A DNA stretch of 64,000 nucleotides, from assembly GCA_048013815.1 (NCBI GenBank), contig CM106585.1, positions 5,270,001-5,334,000 on the forward strand. The letters run 5' to 3'. Numbering within the stretch: position 1 is the stretch's first letter; every line of letters begins with the position of its first letter. A program made the position numbers and the translations under genes. Origin of the DNA: Setoptus koraiensis (taxonomy: Eukaryota; Arthropoda). The notes under the pieces were generated by a model that was not told the DNA's origin, did no database searches, and saw only the letters and a program-made list of their open reading frames with translations. Of this stretch, positions 42,961 to 55,200 are shown piece by piece.

Positions 42961-43965
42961 TCACAGCGGATCCTCGAATAGCAATTGTTTTATCCTTCGC
43001 CTCTCGTCTCTCATATCTCTCTGGCTGAACTTCATGGGCATTTCTGCTGTGGCCAGACATTGCGCAAATTTGCAAACGAACACACCGCAATCGTAGCCAT
43101 TTGTTTGCTTAGGAACACTGGGCACCCTCAGTGGCCACCTACCGGTCGAGCCTTGTTGTCGGAACAGCTCGCCAAAGAAATTTGCCAGATAGGCCCCAAT
43201 TTTTTCGTTCGACCTCCAGGAACTATCAAAAATGGACACGGTCGCCGATTTGGGATCTGCGCTTGCAAGTATCCAGTGATTGGATTTCTCTATGGGCATC
43301 AACAACAGTCTGTAGTTGCGCAAAGATTGCACCGGAGGAAATCTCCTCTTGAGCTCCTCATTGATGGCATTCGGCAGTCTGTCCTTGTCGAACTCCTTAT
43401 GGGGCCACTGAGCCTCCAGTTGCGGATAAAAGTGCGCGTCGAATATGAATATATCGGTGTGGTTCAGTTGGAGCTTGCGCATGAAAGCGTTCATGATGTT
43501 GTCGTCGAGCCACTCGTTCGAATCCAGAATATCCATCTCTTCGCGTCCAACAATGGCGTTGCAAATCCAATATTTGCTGGTGTATTCTCTGCGTTTGGCA
43601 ATTGGCGCTTCCGTCACAATTCCGTCACACTTTGGCGCCGGCTGGTCTTTTTGCTGGCGCAACCAACTTTTGAAGATGGTGCCTGTGACCGGCTCATCGT
43701 CGGTGTCACTGTCGTCGGCGTCGCTGGCGCTGTCGTCCGCTCTTGAGTTGCCGTAAATGTCGTATTGGTCGTCGTCAGTGTCATAATGGTCCGATGACCG
43801 GTGGCGATAATACCCGCCAGAGTGCCCTTGCGCCGCGTTGTCGTCATAATTGATTTCGATGGAAATAATAGGCGATGTATCGGCGTTTTCCGTCAAAGTG
43901 AGGCCCATGGATGGTGCCAATGAGCACGCCATGAGCAGCAACAAAGTGCCGGTAGCGGTTTGCAT
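42961..43965 (-). CDS. Secreted Ulp1/SENP-like cysteine protease (C48), copy A
   Basis: The single exon encodes 334 residues from the first ATG. Residues ~1-22 form a signal peptide (GTLLLLMACSLAPSMGLTL). An acidic, disordered stretch follows (DDSASDADDSDTDDEPV). The C48 domain spans ~135-330: SNEWLDDNIMNAFM, YRLLLMPIEKSNHWILASAD, SIFDSS, KQTNGYDCGVFVCKF, and the SENP-like tail KFSQRDMRDERRRI. The full catalytic set is present: His230, Asp247, Gln287, Cys293. Family members cleave SUMO or NEDD8 in the cytosol or nucleus, so an N-terminal export signal is unusual. The target could be extracellular, or the peptide could be an ER anchor. It has higher GC than upstream genes. A diverged paralogue follows at 44422-45186. 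Confidence 0.82.
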   Translation of the reverse strand: MQTATGTLLLLMACSLAPSMGLTLTENADTSPIISIEINYDDNAAQGHSGGYYRHRSSDHYDTDDDQYDIYGNSRADDSASDADDSDTDDEPVTGTIFKSWLRQQKDQPAPKCDGIVTEAPIAKRREYTSKYWICNAIVGREEMDILDSNEWLDDNIMNAFMRKLQLNHTDIFIFDAHFYPQLEAQWPHKEFDKDRLPNAINEELKRRFPPVQSLRNYRLLLMPIEKSNHWILASADPKSATVSIFDSSWRSNEKIGAYLANFFGELFRQQGSTGRWPLRVPSVPKQTNGYDCGVFVCKFAQCLATAEMPMKFSQRDMRDERRRIKQLLFEDPL

Positions 43966-44421
43966 TTCGGCTGCGTTTGCGCGTTTACAAACGATCAACA
44001 GGCGATCAACAGGTGATTATTCGGCTTGATTGGAGTCAATTTGGAAATTTCGTTCGGAAACTTCGGGCCCCATTAGCGTCATTGGCCACACAGTGCAGCA
44101 TGTTCACAATTGGAAATTGAACAAAATTGAAATTCAAAATAAGTTCAAAACAATTTGCGCTGTCGGTCGACTATCGGGCGACATCGCCGATAAATCTCGG
44201 CATGAGCCGCATCTCTGCAGAGACGCGCTCGCCAGCGGAGGGAAAACGCCGCGCAAACTATCGCGTTCATTGTGTGTCAATTTCAATTGGCATGCACTAA
44301 AAAAAAAAAAAAATGCTATCAGTTGTATCGTGTCAAGGCGCATTTTATTGTTGGCCGCGAGCTAATTGGCTCTGGCCGAAATCTATCCAGATGCAACACA
44401 CACACATCTAATACTATTAGA

Positions 44422-45186
44422 TTAATAGCAACTGAACAATCGGCTTTGGATGATCGCTCGTTCGCGCGTTACGTCGGCCTGGCTGAATTTCAACGATTGG
44501 CCATTGATCAAATTTTCGGCGTATTTCAGCGCAAACACACCGCAGTCGTAACCGTTGGTCTGGCGTGCAATTCCAGTGGCAACCACAATGCGCCACTGAT
44601 TTCTCGATTCGCCAAACAATGCTGCGAAATAGTCGCGAACTTGCGAGGCCGCCACCGTGGATCGGGAGCCCAAACTGTCGTAAAAGGTGACCAGGCGCCT
44701 GGCGGGTTCCACGGCCACCAATGTCCAGTGGTTCGAATTGAGCAGGGCCGGCACAAGAATCAGTCTGTAGCGGGCCAATCGGTCGCTAGACGGATGCTTC
44801 GACAGCATCTCTCCATCCTGAACAATTTCGTCAATGGAGGCGCCCATTTCGTCCAATCTGAGCTCCAGTTGCACATAAAAGTACAGGTCCATCGCAAATA
44901 CGTCCGAATGGCCGCGTTTCAGCACACTCATGTAGCCGTTCATGATGCCATTGTCTAGCCAGCCCGTTCGGGAACTCAATATTTGCAATTGTTTGTCGTC
45001 GAGATATTCGCTTGTCAGCCAATAGGGATCCTCGTATTCTTTTGGCGAGCATACGCCGCTTGCCGGTTGATAGTCGCCTGAATGAGAGTAGCCCCAGAAA
45101 TCGGCGCGCGACGGCACACCGACGGTCAGCAGGGCGACCAGCAGGCCGGCGGCGAGAGCGGTTTTGAGTTGGGGCGCTTCGACCAT
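44422..45186 (-). CDS. Secreted Ulp1/SENP-like cysteine protease (C48), copy B
   Basis: The single exon encodes 254 residues. It starts at the Met before a clear signal peptide (QLKTALAAGLLVALLTVGVP, cleavage after SRA likely). It lacks the long acidic segment of copy A. The C48 domain shows RTGWLDNGIMNGYMSVL, YRLILVPALLNSNHWTLVAV, VTFYDSLGS, RQTNGYDCGVFALKYAE and KFSQADVTRERAII. Catalytic residues His153, Asp170, Gln209 and Cys215 are intact. The two copies share roughly a third of residues in the domain, so the duplication is old and both have kept the active site and the export signal. The frame extends upstream to 45297 without an ATG that would better fit. Substrate unknown. Confidence 0.82.
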   Translation of the reverse strand: MVEAPQLKTALAAGLLVALLTVGVPSRADFWGYSHSGDYQPASGVCSPKEYEDPYWLTSEYLDDKQLQILSSRTGWLDNGIMNGYMSVLKRGHSDVFAMDLYFYVQLELRLDEMGASIDEIVQDGEMLSKHPSSDRLARYRLILVPALLNSNHWTLVAVEPARRLVTFYDSLGSRSTVAASQVRDYFAALFGESRNQWRIVVATGIARQTNGYDCGVFALKYAENLINGQSLKFSQADVTRERAIIQSRLFSCY

Positions 45187-46096
45187 CTCAATCGTGTGCG
45201 TTTCAATTGGATGAAATATGCGGGTTGTTGATGCGTCGGGTCGTTGCGTTATCGCCGTACGATTGCTAATTTTGAATATCGTCGTGTCGTCGAGCAATTC
45301 GTGGATGTATCGCGCAACAGCGACAAGCCAGCCAAATAGCGATAGTCGCTGCCGTGGCTGTTCGAGTCAATGCATTGAATATTTTCAATATCACGCCAAC
45401 TTCAATATCAGCGATATTAAAAATAGCTGCTAGCGGCCACATGATCACCTGTCGTCCTGATGACAATTCCCGTCTGTCGAGCTCGGGTGAGCTCGACATA
45501 TGCGCATTGTCATGCTGACAATGGGCAGCGAGGCAACAGTGACAAGAGCGATACGCAGATAGCAGCTCATTACATCATCGGCCGGGGCGATAACGTTCTG
45601 GCAAGCTGACTGATATGAAGTCAGCTTGCCACACTGATATGAAGGCTGCTAACAACTGAGCGACTGACGGCCCCCAGGCGAGACGGCCGGTCGGTTGCGA
45701 TGGTTGTGCTGATATGTGCCAGCGACTCACACAGACCTAAGCCGAGCGATCTGATTGACAGTTTACGAGTTTCGTTGGCGCTTTCGTTGAGTGCGCTTCG
45801 TGGCGAGCGGAAGCCGACAATTATGCCAAAATAATATGATGATGTAATATTAATTGGCATTAGTTGGGGCAGGCGTCCGCGGCGTGTCGCGATGCAGTTA
45901 TCCGTGCTCATCGTTAATTGAGCCAAAGGCCAAAATAAAGTCAAATGGGCAGATAATTAACGGACAGTTGCAATCGCACTGTCGACAGTGGCCGGCATCA
46001 GCAGATGATGTCGCCATTTCGGGCGCCGGTCAGTGTGTGTTTTGGGCTGTTGGCTTGGCAATTGTGTCACGTCAATGTCCGGCCGGCTCGCTTGGC

Positions 46097-46152
46097 GCTC
46101 GCACGGCCGTCGGACAGTCGGGCCGCTCGCACGGCCGTCGGACAGTCGGGCC
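46097..46152. repeat. 28-bp tandem duplication, followed by a 17-bp repeat
   Basis: The unit gctcgcacggccgtcggaca + gtcgggcc occurs twice without change. Just downstream (46176-46216) ctgatcgggccaaca-type units occur three times with small changes. Confidence 0.85.
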
Positions 46153-48469
46153 GCTAATGACTAATTGAGCCACCAACTGATCGGGCCAACAACTGATCGA
46201 GCCAACAGCTGATCGGGGGTCATAAACACATGAAATGTCATCATCAGCTGTGTGTCGGTCTCGCCATAATATGGCGGCCATAGCGTGTAACTGGCGATGT
46301 CGCTGCTTGTCAATCCCAAATTGACAATTCGGGTCAATTCAATCTCAGCGCCCATGCGCTGGTCGTCTATCTGGTTGTCTATTGGGCGCGCTTGTCCATT
46401 ATGTAGCCGTGAACTGGACTGGCGACAATAATAAAACGCTGCCAGACAACACACACACACACACAAGTCGAGATAACAAACACGAACGAGATATAACAGC
46501 AGCAATAATAACACAGACAGATAAATAAAATAAAATGAGAAGATAAAATAAAAAAGGCACGACACGAAATACGATGCGCATACACGATGAATAATTAGCC
46601 AGTCGCACATAAATAAATAACAGCGCACAAAAGAAGCGATCGATGGCGCCGAGCTAGTTTCGGCAAGCCAGTTCGCTATTGGCTGTGAGTGTCGTTAAAA
46701 TGTTGTTGTTGTTGCTGTTTCGCTTAATTGGCTGCGCTCGCGACGAGCGTCCCCTTTGTCATGCTAATGTCGACCTTTCGTCATTTGTTGCTGTCGCTGC
46801 TGTTGGCGCTGTTGTTGCGTCGCTGGAAAATTCTCATAATGCGACTGAGTCAATTTGCGCGAATCGCGAGAGAATCGCGAAAGAATCGCGAAAGAATCGC
46901 GCCCAGCCCAGAGCGGCGCTCTTTTCTTCGCGCACATCGATTTAATTTATTAATAACAGCGCTCGCTCAATTCAAGATCATTTGGCGCTGACGCAACAGC
47001 GCTCAAATTTGCCGACTTTCAAAGTCAAGTGTGAGTTGCGCCATTTCGGCTCGGCTCGGCGAGCCGTCGCGCCAATCGGCCAACGAATAGTCGCGCGCGA
47101 TTGCGAAACCGAGAAGCCGGGCTTGTCGTGTCAATACTATTGAGTCAATACTATTGAGTCAATGGTGCCGAGCAGAACAGCAAAAAGACGGACGCAGTTC
47201 GCAAAGACAACGACACAAAGATCACCAAGACGCCAATGGACCGGCCAGAGCCGAGATTTTCGCGTCGCTGTCACTCGAGCGAACGGTCGCCCTAATTGCG
47301 TCGCCCACTATGACACTTGGCTGGCAAGCGCGCCCTTTCGCAAGTCCGACATGCTGATATATCAGCTGATATATCATACATGATATAAATATATCATCGT
47401 GATGATATTATCATCATGGCAACGGCTCGCCCAGGAATATATGGGCCGGCGATGGCAATTTTTCATCTATTCCATGCATTTCCATCGCATGACCATTGCG
47501 ACTGCATTAGGCAGATATATTAAAGCTGGAATATAATTAATTGTTTGGCCCGATCACTTTGTAGCTGTTGTCGTTGTCGCTGTTGTCGCTGTTGTCGCTG
47601 TTGTCGTTGCCGTTGTCGTTGCCGTTGCCGTTGCTGTTGTCGCTGTCATGGCAATTGCGACAAGTCACTCAGCGGCCGCTAATGAACTGCGCTGGCGACC
47701 CGCCACGAGGCCACTATTAGTGACTTGCCAGTCACTTGCAATCAATCAGCAACTGTAAACGACTTGTTGTCGTAATTGATTATATGACTCGCTGGCAAGC
47801 GAGCCGTCGAGCGGCCACAAACAGACGAACGCGCGGCGACAGCAAATACGTTCATTTAATAAACATTACGCACACTGCCAGATATATGACAAAAATAGCA
47901 GCTTCCATTGCGCGATTCGCCCCATTCGAAGGCTCGGTTCGGGTATTTTTCGGTCGTTTTGCTCGTTTTGGTCGTGCCATCTTGCTCGTTCGGCTGCCTT
48001 TATTTTATGATTGCATTTAATTTTATATGTAGGCTCTCAAATTGGCTCTCAACTGACTTAATTGCGAATTAAATTGCGAATTGAACGGCACCGTGCCAAT
48101 GTCGTTACCGTAACAGCAACAAAAGGCGCTGCCGAAACCGAATAGCCGAGCACGTGACGAAGCGCTAATCGTCAAATCTCGCCAGCAAGCCACCATTTGC
48201 AACAACCGCTCGCAACAACCGCTCGCAACAACCGTTTGCTAGTCGACAGCTCTTGAGCTTTTATTTATTTATTTATTTATTTATTGTTATTATTATTCGT
48301 TAATTTTGTTGTCAGTTGTGCTGTTAATCTGTTTAGATTGCAGCTCGACGTTTGCCGTTTGTAACGCACGTTTGTAATGCATCATCGCTGGCAAGCCGTC
48401 TTGCCGCACATCGCCAGATTATTACACCACCGGCCGACTTACACTAGACTTTACAGCTCTATTAAACAA

Positions 48470-48470
<1 letters not shown>

Positions 48471-48501
<31 letters not shown>

Positions 48502-48673
48502 GGGTGTCATTGACGTAATAATAATCGTTCAATAATGTAATTAATAGTTGAGAGTGTGTAAAAAGTGTCGTCAACAATTGCCGCCTTCGAGCCGCACACT
48601 TTACAGAGCGTTTCGTCCGACTTAATTTGTTACATTTGTCCAGTTTGTTACAAATGGTCTACAAGTGTGTGTG

Positions 48674-48722
<49 letters not shown>
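48471..48722 (+). repeat. Two (GT)n microsatellites
   Basis: GT tracts at 48471-48498 and 48664-48722, the second ~59 bp with one interruption, are separated by 165 bp of ordinary sequence. Confidence 0.95.
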
Positions 48723-48723
<1 letters not shown>

Positions 48724-49230
48724 TGGTAAACATACATAGCTGGCCAACTGCAATTGCCACTGTTGCTCATGTGCTAATTACAATTTTGCGCTTGCTTGTT
48801 CTAATTGTCTTAATCGAGCTGTTGCATCACACCTAGATATGTTATGTAATCGTGCTGCGCGTTTGCTTGTGGCGCGCAAATTGTTGCAACGAACGCCAGC
48901 ACCGACACCGATCCGTTGGGGGCCCGTGTTTGCTTGCTCCTCGAAATAGCTTCTTGTTTCAGTGGCTGCGCTCGTTTCGCATGTTTCATCCCGTCATCCG
49001 AAGATCCGAAGGCCCGAATAGATTCAATCTCAAGTGTCACGCCGGCGCGCACAATACACAATCTACGCACAATACATCAATGTGTACAATGCACACAGCA
49101 CTAGTGCTAGTCTACCGATAATTGTCAGTGTTATTATAATAATACATTGTTATTTTGTTAATTAATTACATTAATTATTTTGTTAATTACATTAATTGCT
49201 GGCGATGTTGGCGCACTCGTCTCACATGCA

Positions 49231-52200
49231 TCACATAATCTCACATTGATTTTTCAATTTTTCCTTTCTCAGTTGCGACCTAGATTTTTTCAGATCCAAT
49301 TTCAGAGACATTACACGCGTCTTGTCCATGGACAGGAGCTCCTGTGCGCCAAATTACCGTTGATTACAGCGTGGCGAATTGGTCGAAAATCGGCACATTG
49401 GTCGAGAATCGGCACGTTGGTCGAAAATGGGTAAATTGGTGCAAAATGGGCAAATTTGCCAATCGGAAATTCGTTGCGAGATGGATGGAAATTGTTTCAA
49501 TTAGTTCAGTTGATTAGTGCGAAGGTCTCATTGAGACACACGGAAAAATACTCACTTGAAAGGCTTGCTGTACGTTTAAATCTAATTTGGCCGACGTTTC
49601 CATGTGACCGCTGTCCTTCATAGACTCGTCCACTAATTTTGCGGCCAGCTCTTTTTTGACTTCTCGGTTCTCCTCGTCGCATTTGTTTCCGACAATCATA
49701 ATGGGAACATGAACGCCCTCTCCACCTGCGCCGGCACAAAAGAGATGATTGATTAATTACTGATTTTTAGATGTCATCGAGATCATCGAACCGCTCTCGT
49801 TTTCGTGACTCCGATGAACCCGCCGACACGGCAAAGTTCATTCTGGGCCCACAAGTCGGCCCGATTTTGGCCAAATCATTGATTCGAAATCAGAGCAAGA
49901 GACTCTCATTTTCATCTGCGCACGCTGCAAGCTGCCGCACTGGCTCAGACAATATCGAGCTCGACAAGCTCACCGGCCCGCTTCAAGTTGGGGCGCCAAG
50001 TTGCAAATTGAGCCCATTGTAGCTTGATATCTCAGCAGTGGCGCCCCGAATCGCCCAATTCTTTGCCAGTTCGCCCAATTCTTTGCCAGTTCGCCCAGTT
50101 GTTCGCCAGTTCGCCCAGTTCTTCGCCAGTTCGCGCCAAACAACTCGGCGCCAATCGGCAAAGTGTTTTTCGAGCGTTCGCTCATGCACAATACTGTGGC
50201 TGGTGAGTGTGATCCGGCCCGAGCAGCCCGGCTTTTGATTAATTTTCAATACGCCCTCTCTCACTGTGAGACTCTCATTTAACATTGCTAGTGGCAGTCG
50301 GCGAGTCAACACTGCTCGGGCCCCAAAGGCTCGCTACGGGCTGGCCCGAAAACACTTTGCCGGGCCAAACATTGAATTTTGTCCCGCAACGCAATCTAGT
50401 TAGATTGAACGCGCGTCGTATACTTGCACTTGCCACTGATAAGTTGCATCGAGAGCCATTGTCGCCGATAATCAGCCAATCGTCGGCGCCACACTGTCGT
50501 CGTCGAGGGTGCCTATATCGCCCATTTGGGTGCCAGCCAGCGAGCCAGCCAGCGAGCCAGCCAGCCAGCTGTGCGCGGATCCGGGGCTCACTCAATGTCA
50601 AATGGCCTCGTTGGACACCGAGACACAGAGATAAGCAATCGCGCCAGTCGGCCAGCGACAGTGTCGGTAGGTGTAGGGCCGCTGGTTGCGAGTTTAACTC
50701 ATCTCCGGCGGCGGCGGCGTCGTTGCTCGGCGCCACGGGGCCAAGTTGGTTGTTTTCGCAAGCCGGCTATTGTGGCGGCCGCGCGAACGGGCCAGAGTCG
50801 CGGCTTCGATCTAATAGCGAATCGAAAGAACAGGGGATAAATCTTGAGAATAAATCGCTAGAATCGCTCGCAAATTGCGAGCCGCAATGCAAATGAGCAA
50901 GTATGGTCGAGCAACTGGTAAGGGGCCCCGCCGATTGAGAGCGACAGTTGAGACAACAAAGCGCCGGTTGACTCAACTGAGCTGAGCGATGGCCACTGTT
51001 GCTGGGCCCCACTAGAGATGCAAATTAAAACAATGCAAACTGGCCCATACATGCTCACACTGGCTGCACGGGGCGATATCGCCGCTTATATTTGTTATAT
51101 ATCGGCCCAATGTCAATGGCAATATGAACAATGAGCCAGAGAGAGAGCGGGCCTCTGTTGAATATATACATGAGATCTATTGATCCAGATTAGATCTATC
51201 TCTAGATCAATAATAATATTAATATGTAATGCGGAGGATGTGCTGGCGCCGTTGTCGTCGTCGGCATTGTGCGACCGGGGCCTCATTGGGCCACTTGAAT
51301 TGTGCGCCGGCCGCCGGCCAGCCAAGTCAAACTGGCCGGCGGGCCGGCGTTATTGTTATTACGCCGGGCCGAGTTATTATTACATATTGGTATAATATAT
51401 TAGAGTGCCGGGCCTCGCCCCATCGCATGCGATGGGGCCAGCAAATATCGGCGCAGCAAGCGCTCATCATTACATAACAAATAGCCAATGACAAACAACA
51501 AACAACAGCGGCCAACTCGCAACAAACAACGGCCAACTAGCAACAAACAACGGCGGCCATGTTGCAACAAACGACGGATAAGTTGCAACAAACACGGCAC
51601 AAACCGGGCAGTATCCCGTTGGCTAGCGGCCGCTAGCTCGGCCCGTCGGCCTAATCTAAGGGGCCCGCATTTACGGCGGGCCAACCAATAATATTTCGCG
51701 CTCGTGTTGTTGTTGTTGCTCGGGCCGCTTGCGTCATCGGCGGTGCCGGCCAGCGGCTATTTTTAGCCGCTGGCCGGCACGTTGGTGGTGCGCTTGTTGG
51801 TGTGGTTGCCGGCCGGCCCGCCAGCCAGCCGAACGCTGCAACGAGACTCGCAGCAGCAGCAACAACAACAACAACAACAACAGCAACAACAATGGAACAG
51901 AGATAATCCCATAATCAACTAATGAGTTGATTTCATTTCACTTATTTACTGGCCTCGCGCGCGCGCTGCACCCGCCCTTGCCGCTGAGCATTCCAACGGG
52001 CTGTGCCCCCCTCGCCCCACAGCCCGAACGAATTGCGGCTATTGTGCCCGACAGCGCTTTTAATAGCCACATCGGTCGGGCTGACACGGGCACCGGACGC
52101 GGCCGTCCGGACTCGGGCCGACTCAAACTCGGCCGACTCGGCCCGGTTTCGGGCCGGCCGCGTCCTACGACAGGCCAACTAAATGCAACTTTCGGCTAAT

Positions 52201-55200
52201 ACGGCCCAGGGGTTAGTTAGATTTAGTTTTGGCGGGCCCGCCAAAATGGCCCAACGAGCGCCGGTGCGCGCTGCCCGTTCAAGCGATAAAGGTCAAGGGT
52301 GGTTAAGCATTTGTGTGTCATTTGTTTGTAAAAAAGACACGGCCGACGCACATAACGGCCCGCAACTCGCTTACACGGCCCGCGGGTTGCGGGCCGGCCG
52401 AGTGCTGGCCCGAGTTTTGCATCTTGCCGCGCCGGCCGGATCTTTCCGGTCGGTCAATTCGGTTCCATTCGTGCGGCCCGATTATATGTCAGGCCGCCTG
52501 ACTCGGGCGAGCGGGCCGGGCGAGCCGAATGGCGGCCAGAGGGGGCGGCCAGAGAGCGAGTCAAGTCGATTTTGGGCCGCCGAGATTGCACAAAATCACG
52601 CACTCGGCGCGCTCGCCAAGCAACCGCACACTAACGGGGCGACCTAGGTCCGTTCGCGACTCGCCGGCGACTCGCCATTGACGGCAGCGGCGACTCGACG
52701 GCAACGGCGACTCGCCAGCGGCTCTCCGGCGACGGCGACTAGGCGCGCTGGCGAGATGATCGCGAGCGGCTCGTTTGTTTACTATGTGCAAACAAACAAA
52801 CAAACAAATGGGCCCCACATGTATGTATGCGGACATGTATGTAGGGGCCGCATATTAACGGCGGCGGCGGCGGTGGCTCGCATTGCATACACACGATATA
52901 TTATTGTTATTGCCGTCTTGGCGGCGCTGGCGCCGTTGTTGATGATGATGATATTGGATATTGTTATGTAACCGAGCGTTAGTGGGCCACCATTGGCGAC
53001 ACACACGCCAACTAACGGCCACTAACTATCCGACAAACAAGCGGCCGGCGGGCCGCCGGCCAGCGCCAACAAATTTTATCTTATATCATATATTATCGCT
53101 GACTTGATGGCGGGCACGCAGCGCGCCGGAGACACTTGTAACGGCGACGGCCAGTTCACTTTGATAGGATATCGTAAATTATCATTGAGCATGATGCCGT
53201 TGCTGTTGTCGTTTTCGTTGTTGTTGTCGTTGTTGCGTCGTTGTTGCGTCGCTGTTGCGTCGCTGTTGCGTCGTTGTTGCGTCGTTGTTGTTGTCGTTGG
53301 TGCTGTCGCTGGCGCGGTTGTTGTTGCGTTGTTGTTGCTGCCGCCGCCGCTGAAAATAATGGCTCGCCATCTAGGCGCCCCAGCCACGACAACAGCGACA
53401 GATAAACATCTATCTGTCTCTTGTTTCTTGCTTCCTTGCGCCACTCCATTATTGTGGCGCCCTCTGTGCGGGGCCAGCCACTGAAATTCAGTGACTGAAT
53501 CGGGCCGGCCAGTGTCGCTGACTTGAGAGCGCCCGATCCATTTGCCCGTTCGATTGTTTGCCAAAATTGCCAGCGCCAGCCTGCCTGGTAAAGAGAACGA
53601 GCGCTGCACTGTCAGTATCGCTGACCGTATTACTGACAGTTATACCGAGTCACTGAGGGGCGACCCCATTAAGGGGCCCCATTTCGACGTGCCCGGCCCA
53701 TTCCGCCGGCGTGTCTTGTCGGCGGTCGGCGGCCCCGCAGCCACTGAAATTCAGTGACTGAATCGAGCGCCGCGCTGACGCAAACACAGTGTGGCGCGGC
53801 GCGGCGCGGCGCAAATCCACCGACCAAATCCACTGCCCAAATCCACAATATCTGCAAATATCCAGCCGCCAGTCTTATCTCACGAGACCCTTGTGACGAG
53901 GGTCAGTTTGTGTGCGGCCGCGACTGTTGTGACAATGTCATATCCATCGGAGGGCGACATTGACATTGACACACACACACACACGCGCACGCCGACAACG
54001 AGCCCGACGCCGGCCGGACGAGATGGCCGCCGCCGCCGCCGCGACAACTGCGACCACACATCGGCCCCGGCCGGGCCGGCCCGACTGACAGCCGCACCAG
54101 CGTCAACAACAACACCCTGGCGGGGGGCCCCGGCAAGACGCGGCGTGGCGCTGAAATTGCTTGTCTGTCTTGGTGCAAGGTGCAGCGTCATCAGCTCGTC
54201 TGTCGCCGGCCGTCGCTCGAGCCGGCCCGGCCGAGCCCACCTCTGGGGCCCACTAAAGCGCCGCACCAAAGCGCCGCACCAAAGCGCCGCACCAACAATC
54301 GTGAGGCCCGCCGAAAGCCCGGCCAGACTGGCGCCGGCCCCAGAAAAGTTATCGTTAGTTTGGACGGAGAAGTGGGCGACGCACTTGAGCGCAAAAGTAG
54401 CACTTACACCGCCTGCCACAACCTATATTTATCTGTCTAGTTTGGCCCCAATTTTACACCTATTTCACCCCGACCGAGGGCGCCCACTAAATCTTTTTTC
54501 TTTGGCTTTGTTGTGTGTGTGTGTGTCGGCTAGTTAGTGTAAAACTAAATGGCGGTTGAACGCGCCGCCGGCCAGCGTAATGGCCATTTGTGCACTCGGC
54601 GCCAGACAATAATTCAATTCATTTCAACCAGAATAAACCGCCCGATAAATGGTGCCCCCTTTCGGCGGCGGCGGCGGCGTCGGCGCCTCTCTACCGCAAT
54701 CAAACAATTTCTCCTCCGCTGCCAGCGCTGCCATTTCGGTTTGCCATCAATTGGGCGCCAGCTCGCCAGCGATTACCAAACTAATCTAGCCCGAACGGCG
54801 CGCAAAACTGGCCGCTGTTCGCGGCGGGCGAGCTAGCTGGCAAGTCGGCCGGCAGTTTGGTTGGGCGTGGTGCCCAGCGATTGAGCTAGCGCCAAACTGA
54901 AATTGTAAAAGTGATTAATTTTTTGCAAACACCGATCTCGCTCCGGTTACGCAACATCTCGCGCTTACGCGTGCGGCCAGCCGACAGCGCGGAGCGGAGA
55001 GCTCTCTATTAGGGGCCCCGATTTTTCGGCACGCTCTCTGGGCATCGCGGGCAACAGCCAACCAAACGTGCATTGGGCCGCGCGCTGTGAGAGCCGCCTT
55101 GCGCCGATAGGAGTGCGATAATAGTAATTTAATTCTTTCCATTCTTATTCGGGCGCCCGCCAGGGCCCCACAACCGGCCAAGAATTCCTTATCGGCTAAT

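Larger units (their letters stand above)
45187..49230. other. 4-kb GC-rich spacer with many simple and short tandem repeats
   Basis: No gene was recognised. The stretch is rich in cggcc and ttgtcg words. Contents include a 28-bp tandem pair at 46097-46152, an 11-bp agaatcgcgaa repeat near 46860-46905, a CA tract at 46448-46464, GTTGTCGCT runs at 47565-47645, a TTTA tract at 48260-48283 and two GT tracts. Overlapping ORFs in several frames reflect the GC bias. Confidence 0.5.

Noticed and set aside
43014-43746. 253-codon plus-strand ORF opposite the copy A protease
   Set aside because: It is an antisense shadow of the C48 gene, which has conserved catalytic motifs.
44272-44958. 228-codon plus-strand ORF opposite the copy B protease
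   Set aside because: Antisense shadow of the C48 gene, with no domain of its own.
42961-45186. Protease pair as parts of a transposon (some DNA transposons carry Ulp1-like genes)
   Set aside because: No transposase, terminal repeats or target duplication are visible nearby, and signal peptides are not expected there. Kept as host genes, though a distant origin remains open.
50024-54836. Many long ORFs rich in Arg, Ala, Pro, Gly or Asn
   Set aside because: They appear in nearly all frames of GC-rich repeats inside a DIRAS intron. No homology or splice logic.
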